A DNA stretch of 9,303 nt, taken from positions 1-9,303 of the forward strand of contig USMB01000049.1 in assembly GCA_900555615.1 (NCBI GenBank), written 5' to 3'. The translations under genes and the position numbers were made by a program. Under the pieces are notes generated by a model. It was not told the DNA's origin, did not search any database, and worked only from the letters and a program-made list of their open reading frames with translations. Source of the DNA: an uncultured Clostridium sp. GTDB lineage: Bacteria > Bacillota > Clostridia > TANB77 > CAG-508. Below, one piece after another: positions 6,099 to 9,303 of the stretch. How positions within the stretch are numbered: the stretch's first letter is position 1; every line of letters begins with the position of its first letter.

Positions 6099-6938
6099 TT
6101 ATTTAGACGATTTATGATGTCGTTTTTGTTGGTTTTTTACCAAAATAATTCCAAAAATTATTGTTAATATTAGAAATATAGCAGAAACACTAAGCAATCT
6201 CATTTCAGTCTTATTTGAAAACAAGGATGATTGAATTGTTGCAGTTGTACTTTCAGTAGCAAATCCATCTATTGAAGATGGTGCTATAGAATCAATTGTT
6301 TGATGCCCATTTTGCTTTGTATTATTCGTTATATCTGTTTTTGATGATTTTTCTTCAATTTTAGTTTTACTTTTTATATATAATAATGAAGTTATAATAA
6401 ACATAGATAAGTTACTTAACAATATTTTTAATGTATGTACGGATTTATAATATTTCCATTGTATTGTTGCTGTTGGCATACCTAATATAAGTCCAATTTC
6501 TTTAAAAGTAAAATTTGTAAGAACTTTTAATGAAACAATTTCCTTCTCTTTTTTTTCTAAACCATCTATCATTTTATTATAAGTATTTCTATCAATTATT
6601 TCGTTTATTTTATTGTCCTTGTCAGGAATATCATATATTGTATCTATGTCAATATCGTTATGTTGTTTTCTTAAATAATCTATCGTTTGATTTTTGGTTA
6701 TAGTATATAGCCAACTTAATTCATTATTATTTGGTATATTTTCAATATGACTTTGTAAAATTTTTAGAAAAATCATTTGAGATATTTCTTCAGCTATATT
6801 TTTATCTTTTACTATACTAAATGAAATGTTTATAACTAACTTTTGATATTTGACATATAGTTCTTCTATCGCTGTTTTTTCTCCACTCTTTATCTTTTTG
6901 AATATATTATGAATTTCAACTTTATTTAAATCTTTCAT
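6099..6938 (-). CDS. ECF-type RNA polymerase sigma factor with C-terminal membrane anchor
   Basis: The N-terminal 175 residues are a sigma-70 family ECF factor. Region 2 (about 22-95) contains ELYVKYQKLV, AEEISQMIFLKILQ and the TITKNQTIDYLRK stretch. Region 4 (about 125-172) has EKKEKEIVSLKVL and the helix-turn-helix FTFKEIGLILGMPTATIQWKYYKSVHTLK. Unlike ordinary ECF factors of about 160-200 residues, it continues with a membrane helix (about 173-188), a Ser/Thr-rich loop of about 60 residues and a second helix (249-267) ending in a short basic tail. The sigma domain would thus be held at the membrane, with the loop outside. It is the first gene of the operon with the radical SAM enzyme and may sense the state of the surface proteins made with it (inference). 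The ATG has AGGA five bases upstream. Confidence 0.9.
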   Translation of the reverse strand: MKDLNKVEIHNIFKKIKSGEKTAIEELYVKYQKLVINISFSIVKDKNIAEEISQMIFLKILQSHIENIPNNNELSWLYTITKNQTIDYLRKQHNDIDIDTIYDIPDKDNKINEIIDRNTYNKMIDGLEKKEKEIVSLKVLTNFTFKEIGLILGMPTATIQWKYYKSVHTLKILLSNLSMFIITSLLYIKSKTKIEEKSSKTDITNNTKQNGHQTIDSIAPSSIDGFATESTTATIQSSLFSNKTEMRLLSVSAIFLILTIIFGIILVKNQQKRHHKSSK

Positions 6939-6981
6939 ATCATTCCTATTAATTATTCTTCATTTCTCATTTTTCGATTTT

Positions 6982-7010
6982 AATATACCATATTTTATAT
7001 TTTTTTACAA
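6982..7010 (-). promoter_or_regulatory. Promoter of the sigma/radical SAM operon, extended -10 type
   Basis: On the minus strand there is TTGTAA (7010-7005), 17 bases, then TATATT (6987-6982), with TGG directly before the -10, as in extended -10 promoters. It overlaps the last codons of the upstream one-helix protein gene. The block TAAAATATGGTATAT (6997-6983) is identical to one in the promoter at 7229-7257. Confidence 0.65.
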
Positions 7011-7183
7011 CATACTTTTGGTACCAAATTTGACTTTTTTCTTTTTGAGTACAATCTTTTTATATATTCTGCTAATATGCCTACACAAATCATACATATC
7101 CAAAATGCTATAAGCATTATAATTTGGGCATTTCTTTCCTTTTCTGGCAATCCCATTAGATAGAAAAAATAATCACTCCACAT
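6995..7183 (-). CDS. Small one-helix membrane protein (62 aa)
   Basis: Unrecognised small protein, MWSDYFFYLMGLPEKERNAQ at the start, then one hydrophobic helix (about residues 19-40, IIMLIAFWICMICVGILAEYI), then a strongly basic tail RLYSKRKKSNLVPKVCCKKI with a Cys-Cys pair near the end. I chose the ATG at 7183, preceded by AAAGAG at a suitable spacing. An in-frame GTG at 7192 would add three residues. It lies upstream of and on the same strand as the sigma operon, 56 bases away, and has its own promoter sharing a 15-nt block with the sigma promoter, so the two are probably regulated together. It could be an accessory membrane partner of the sigma factor or peptides. There is no direct evidence of function. 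Confidence 0.65.
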   Translation of the reverse strand: MWSDYFFYLMGLPEKERNAQIIMLIAFWICMICVGILAEYIKRLYSKRKKSNLVPKVCCKKI

Positions 7184-7204
7184 ATATATCACTCTTTATC
7201 GTTT

Positions 7205-7225
7205 TATAACTGTTTTTCAGTTATA
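7205..7225. promoter_or_regulatory. Palindrome at the transcription start of the one-helix protein gene
   Basis: TATAACTG (7205-7212), five T, CAGTTATA (7218-7225) is a perfect 8-bp inverted repeat. It covers the predicted start point of the minus-strand promoter at 7229-7257 and lies between divergent genes, so it may be an operator for the neighbouring ribbon-helix-helix-like protein or a 5' transcript hairpin. Confidence 0.5.
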
Positions 7226-7228
7226 TTT

Positions 7229-7257
7229 TATATACCATATTTTAAGTATAATTTCAA
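7229..7257 (-). promoter_or_regulatory. Promoter of the one-helix membrane protein gene
   Basis: On the minus strand there is TTGAAA (7257-7252), 17 bases, then TATATA (7234-7229), with TGG just before the -10. It shares the 15-nt block TAAAATATGGTATAT with the sigma operon promoter. A divergent plus-strand TATAAT (7247-7252) overlaps its -35 and may serve the gene at 7293, although that has no good -35. Confidence 0.65.
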
Positions 7258-7292
7258 TAGATTTAAAAATAATATGAAAAGAGGTTATATTT

Positions 7293-7481
7293 ATGGAAAA
7301 GTTTGTAATGAAAAAATCTACAGAGGCAAATATTTATAAGAGTATTAGATTTCCAGTTGAAATAAATTCTCAAATTATTGATATTGCAGAAAAAGCTAAC
7401 AAAGAGCTAGATAAAAAAGAATATTCTTTCAATGGCTTTGTTGTTTCAGCTTGTGAATTTGCTTTAAAACATATGAAATAA
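7293..7481 (+). CDS. Small ribbon-helix-helix-like DNA-binding protein (62 aa)
   Basis: A 62-residue protein with the pattern of an Arc/MetJ-type ribbon-helix-helix regulator. A short strand KSIRFPVEIN (about 16-25) is followed by helix NSQIIDIAEKANKELDKK and a second helix beginning YSFNGFVVSACEFALKHMK, where SFNGFV resembles the SFNGLV turn common in this fold. Such proteins bind DNA as dimers and often repress their own region or assist relaxases of mobilizable elements. It starts with ATG eight bases after AGAGG, is divergent from the one-helix protein gene and convergent with the relaxase gene. The palindrome at 7205-7225 is a candidate target. Target and role are inference. Confidence 0.7.
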   Translation: MEKFVMKKSTEANIYKSIRFPVEINSQIIDIAEKANKELDKKEYSFNGFVVSACEFALKHMK

Positions 7482-7482
7482 T

Positions 7483-7510
7483 AAGGAGCAAACCCATAAG
7501 TTTGTTCCTT
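7483..7510. terminator. Bidirectional terminator-like stem between convergent genes
   Basis: AAGGAGCAAAC (7483-7493), a 6-base loop, and GTTTGTTCCTT (7500-7510) form an 11-bp stem with one wobble pair. It begins two bases after the regulator stop and overlaps the relaxase stop codon at 7509. Only short T-runs follow (ATCTTT on the plus strand), so it may be moderate in strength. Confidence 0.65.
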
Positions 7511-8696
7511 ATCTTTCCATTTCTAAATCTTTTTCTCTTTCTTCTCGTTTAATTTGTTCTTCTGCATCTAAATAAGTTCTTGTTTCTCTTTCAAAATCCC
7601 TAATTAAAGTATCCCCTGTACCCATATCCAAGTTTACACAGATCCATTCTACAAATTTATGGATAGTTTCTCTAAATTTGTCTATAACCTTATGCAAATA
7701 GCCATTTTCTTTTTCTAATTTATTAATTCTATATTCGTATTTCCATTCTAAATTATCTTCTTTTTGTTGATATTCAGCCTTAATATTATCTACTTGTTTA
7801 TGCAAATCTATATTATCAGCTATAATCTTGTTTCTCTCTTTTTGATACTTTTCTGCTTCTTCTACCATTTTAGCTTGCCTTAATAATTGTTGGTGCATTA
7901 ATAAATTATTTTGATATAATTCTTTTATTAAATCATCTTTTGGTTTTATAATATCTTCTAAAATCTTTTCATCTCTTTTCTTTGACCATCTAGCCATTCT
8001 AATATCATCAATATCAGGAACATCTGGTAATTCTAATTTCATATTTTGTAGTTTTTCTTTTGTCTTGTCAAAATTAGTTATTTCTTTATATTCTTTAATA
8101 TCAATATGTTCTCTTCCTGTTTCTTCTTTTGGTACACCTCTTTCTAATTTAAAATTGTGTGAAGTCATATATTGATAAAAAGCATCTTGTAATCTCCTAT
8201 AACTATCTTTTTCTTTCCAAAATTCGCTGCAAGCAAGTTTATCAATATCATTCCCTTTTTTATCTTGTGTATGAACCACAGGCAAAAAAATCAAGTGCAT
8301 ATGTGGAGTTTCCTCGTCCATATGCACTTTCGCAGACATTATATATTGTTCGCCTAAATTTTTATATTCAGCTACAAATTGATATGCAGTTTCAAAATAT
8401 CTTTTTGTTTCTTCCTCTCCTATCTCTTCAAAGAATTGTTTATCAGAAGTAATAATATATGCACAAGCTATATTGCTAACTGTTTTTATTTGACCTTTTA
8501 AATCATATTTTTCTTTCATTATATCAAATTCTTTGTCATATCTATATTTAGGGCTTTTTAGTGAGTAATTCAAATATGATTTTTCCTTATCTATATTATC
8601 ATTTGAATAATTTTTATTCCTTCTTTCGTTGTGTCTGTATATTCCTTTTAAATTTTCTCTTTTGTATTTTGTGTTTCTAATAATCGCAAAACTCAT
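7509..8696 (-). CDS. mobV: MobV-family relaxase (Pre/Mob type)
   Basis: A 395-residue plasmid mobilization/recombination relaxase that would nick one strand of the nearby origin of transfer and lead it into a recipient using another element's transfer machinery. The N-terminal domain starts MSFAIIRNTKYKRENLKGIYRHNERRN and has the NIDKEKSYLNY motif (motif I). Then comes the metal-binding HMDEETPHMHLIFLPV (about 125-140) with the HxDExTPHMH signature of MobV enzymes. From about residue 245 a long charged coiled coil (KYQKERNKIIADNIDLHKQV and following) reaches almost to the C-terminus, as is usual in this family. Length is in the family's normal range, so it appears intact. The ATG has GGAGG eight bases upstream. 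The nick site lies about 170 bases upstream in the noncoding region. Confidence 0.95.
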   Translation of the reverse strand: MSFAIIRNTKYKRENLKGIYRHNERRNKNYSNDNIDKEKSYLNYSLKSPKYRYDKEFDIMKEKYDLKGQIKTVSNIACAYIITSDKQFFEEIGEEETKRYFETAYQFVAEYKNLGEQYIMSAKVHMDEETPHMHLIFLPVVHTQDKKGNDIDKLACSEFWKEKDSYRRLQDAFYQYMTSHNFKLERGVPKEETGREHIDIKEYKEITNFDKTKEKLQNMKLELPDVPDIDDIRMARWSKKRDEKILEDIIKPKDDLIKELYQNNLLMHQQLLRQAKMVEEAEKYQKERNKIIADNIDLHKQVDNIKAEYQQKEDNLEWKYEYRINKLEKENGYLHKVIDKFRETIHKFVEWICVNLDMGTGDTLIRDFERETRTYLDAEEQIKREEREKDLEMER

Positions 8697-8857
8697 CTCT
8701 AAAACCTCCTTCTAAATTTTTAGCCGATTTTTTCGGCTCGTATAATGGGCGATAGCTTGGCTATCGTAAGAGTTAATACAAGCAAAATGCAAGGTGTTAT
8801 TATAGTAGCTACTATAGTTTGAGCAACTGCTTTTCCCCCTCGCATTTTTACTTTGTA

Positions 8858-8902
8858 TTGTAACACACTACAACACTTTTTTACGCTATTGCTAAAAAGT
8901 GT
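8858..8902 (-). other. Origin of transfer (oriT) with MobV nick site
   Basis: The minus strand carries TAGTGTGTTA at 8870-8861, identical to the nick region TAGTGTG/TTA of the MobV plasmid pMV158. The predicted cut is between 8864 and 8863. It sits in a small inverted repeat TTGTA-gtgtgt-TACAA, laid out like the pMV158 repeat around its nick. Immediately 5' on that strand is a second hairpin, ACACTTTTT/AAAAAGTGT (8873-8902), matching the usual position of the relaxase recognition stem. It lies upstream of the MobV gene, as expected. Confidence 0.85.
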
Positions 8903-8929
8903 CAGTGTGGCAGGAGTTCCTGCACCCCA

Positions 8930-8966
8930 AAAAACTAAAAATAGCTTTATTGCATTTTTAGTTTTT
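8930..8966. repeat. Perfect 13-bp AT-rich hairpin
   Basis: AAAAACTAAAAAT (8930-8942) and ATTTTTAGTTTTT (8954-8966) are perfectly complementary with an 11-base loop. The stem ends in A5/T5 on both strands, so it could act as a bidirectional terminator or as a single-strand structure. Confidence 0.75.
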
Positions 8967-8967
8967 C

Positions 8968-8996
8968 CATAAAAATATAATAAGTATATTTTTATG
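8968..8996. repeat. Perfect 12-bp AT-rich hairpin
   Basis: CATAAAAATATA (8968-8979) and TATATTTTTATG (8985-8996) are perfectly complementary with a 5-base loop. It directly abuts the hairpins on either side. Confidence 0.75.
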
Positions 8997-9033
8997 CTTA
9001 ACCATAATTTGCTATCCGCAATTTATGGTTAAG
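8997..9033. repeat. 16-bp hairpin with one mismatch
   Basis: CTTAACCATAATTTGC (8997-9012) and GCAATTTATGGTTAAG (9018-9033) pair over 16 positions with a single mismatch and a 5-base loop, the longest stem of the array. It starts at the base next to the previous stem. Confidence 0.78.
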
Positions 9034-9077
9034 AGAGCCAAGAAAAACATATTATATATTTTTTCTTGACTCTTTTT
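9034..9077 (+). terminator. 14-bp hairpin followed by T-run
   Basis: AGAGCCAAGAAAAA (9034-9047) and TTTTTCTTGACTCT (9060-9073) pair with one mismatch around a 12-base loop, and TTTT follows on the plus strand. It has the form of an intrinsic terminator for plus-strand transcription, although no plus-strand gene precedes it closely. Confidence 0.6.
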
Positions 9078-9098
9078 GAAACCTATTCGGTTTCAAAA
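9074..9098. terminator. Perfect 10-bp hairpin, possible terminator
   Basis: TTTTGAAACC (9074-9083), TATTC, GGTTTCAAAA (9089-9098) are perfectly complementary. The stem lies about 67 bases beyond the stop of the minus-strand gene at the right edge. It could end that transcript, helped by the neighbouring stem. Confidence 0.6.
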
Positions 9099-9164
9099 TT
9101 CCAAAATAAAAGCATAGGTTTTACTAAAAAAACTACACTTTCATTTTGTTTTACAGCATAACTA

Positions 9165-9303
9165 CTATGTAAAATTATTATTTGCATATAAGCTATTAAA
9201 ATCAAAGCCTTCTTTTTCGTAATCTCTTTGTTCAAAATTGCAAAGCCTTCTATTATTAGTATTTTTATATTTATTTATATTATATTTATTATCCTTAAAC
9301 TTT
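9165..9303 (-). CDS. C-terminus of an unknown, possibly replication-related protein (partial)
   Basis: The last 45 codons of a minus-strand gene whose start lies beyond the right edge. The visible end reads RRLCNFEQRDYEKEGFDFNSLYANNNFT and is followed by tandem TAG codons. Upstream residues are Lys- and Asn-rich (KDNKYNINKYKNTNN), as in linkers. A closing NFxQRxYD-like segment of this sort is common at the C-terminal ends of replication initiator or DnaD/RepA_N-type proteins of clostridial mobile elements (for example DUF6017-ended proteins). The match is short and the family assignment is only a suggestion. Its position upstream of the oriT region and relaxase fits an element replication gene. 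Confidence 0.55.
   Translation of the reverse strand, partial: KFKDNKYNINKYKNTNNRRLCNFEQRDYEKEGFDFNSLYANNNFT

Larger units (their letters stand above)
8722..9098. repeat. Array of about eleven consecutive inverted repeats in a noncoding region
   Basis: The 468 bases between the relaxase start and the next gene hold no convincing coding frame but a run of inverted repeats. From left: AGCCGA/TCGGCT (8722-8738), CGATAGC/GCTATCG (8750-8766), the 16-bp palindrome TATAGTAGCTACTATA (8801-8816), the nick-site repeat (8858-8873), ACACTTTTT/AAAAAGTGT (8873-8902), GCAGGA/TCCTGC (8910-8923), then five larger stems with 10 to 16 bp arms from 8930 to 9098 described separately. Such density suggests single-strand DNA functions such as transfer and second-strand initiation, and transcription barriers. 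Confidence 0.8.
3165..9303. mobile_element. Mobilizable element, left part, continues past the right edge
   Basis: The stretch from the broken ABC ATPase start to the right edge contains a MobV relaxase with its origin of transfer, a truncated zinc-ribbon gene, a ribbon-helix-helix-like regulator and the end of a possible replication gene. The radical SAM/sigma operon appears to be cargo. The left limit is placed where the ATPase-like reading frame loses similarity. No integrase belonging to it and no terminal repeat are visible, so the extent is an inference. Confidence 0.5.

Noticed and set aside
8159..8452. Plus-strand open frame of 97 codons
   Set aside because: It is antisense to the MobV catalytic domain and has no initiation signal.
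8722..9098. CRISPR array
   Set aside because: The repeats are inverted and all different in sequence. There is no recurring direct repeat with spacers and no cas gene.

Overview
The window looks like chromosome of an AT-rich, low-GC Firmicute of the clostridial type, interrupted by part of a mobilizable genetic element. Evidence for this is the strong AGGAGG-type ribosome binding sites, consensus TTGACA/TATAAT promoters, a standard genetic code, a short Gram-positive-type serine acetyltransferase and a MobV relaxase. I cannot name the species.

Left part (1-1060): the decayed 5' part of a serine recombinase gene lies on the minus strand and runs off the left edge. It carries two frameshifts. 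A good promoter precedes it by about 180 bp, and the leader between them holds three tiny chained open frames ending in a stem-loop plus T-run, which is an attenuator-like layout. Next come an unrecognised 93-residue protein gene, two hairpins, and a tRNA-Gly(TCC) gene with encoded CCA and a perfect promoter, all on the minus strand.

Host metabolic part (1062-about 3165): cysE (serine acetyltransferase) on the plus strand is convergent with a cytoplasmic alpha-amylase gene on the minus strand. Divergent from the amylase, a good ribosome binding site and ATG begin a peptide, MADIKLSNIT, that resembles the N-terminus of UgpC/MsmK-type sugar ABC transporter ATPases. It stops after 17 codons. I infer that this is the junction where a mobile element interrupted the transporter gene.

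Element part (about 3165-9303): it begins with the 3' part of a zinc-ribbon protein gene resembling DUF6076, then a terminator. A minus-strand operon follows, in transcription order: a membrane-anchored ECF sigma factor (6938-6099), a small secreted/membrane protein (6077-5766), a radical SAM/SPASM enzyme (5750-4662) and two more small proteins of the same design (4652-4311 and 4300-3947). All three small proteins have a signal peptide, a short exposed segment with a Tyr-Gly motif followed by Pro (YGPPP and YGVARP, YGMPEP, YGVFEP), and two C-terminal membrane helices separated by a basic loop. This looks like a modification system in which the radical SAM enzyme acts on the YG-P segment of its three neighbours. 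It recalls the Bacteroidetes rSAM/lipoprotein systems but in a different architecture, and it is the most novel content here.

Upstream of the operon are a 62-65-residue one-helix membrane protein and a divergent ribbon-helix-helix-like regulator. The sigma gene and the one-helix protein gene share an identical 15-nt promoter block. The element also encodes a MobV relaxase (8696-7509), preceded by a 470-bp noncoding region with a recognisable MobV nick site (TAGTGTG/TTA) and a run of at least eleven inverted repeats. The right edge holds the last 45 codons of another minus-strand gene, possibly a replication protein. No CRISPR array or complete IS was seen.
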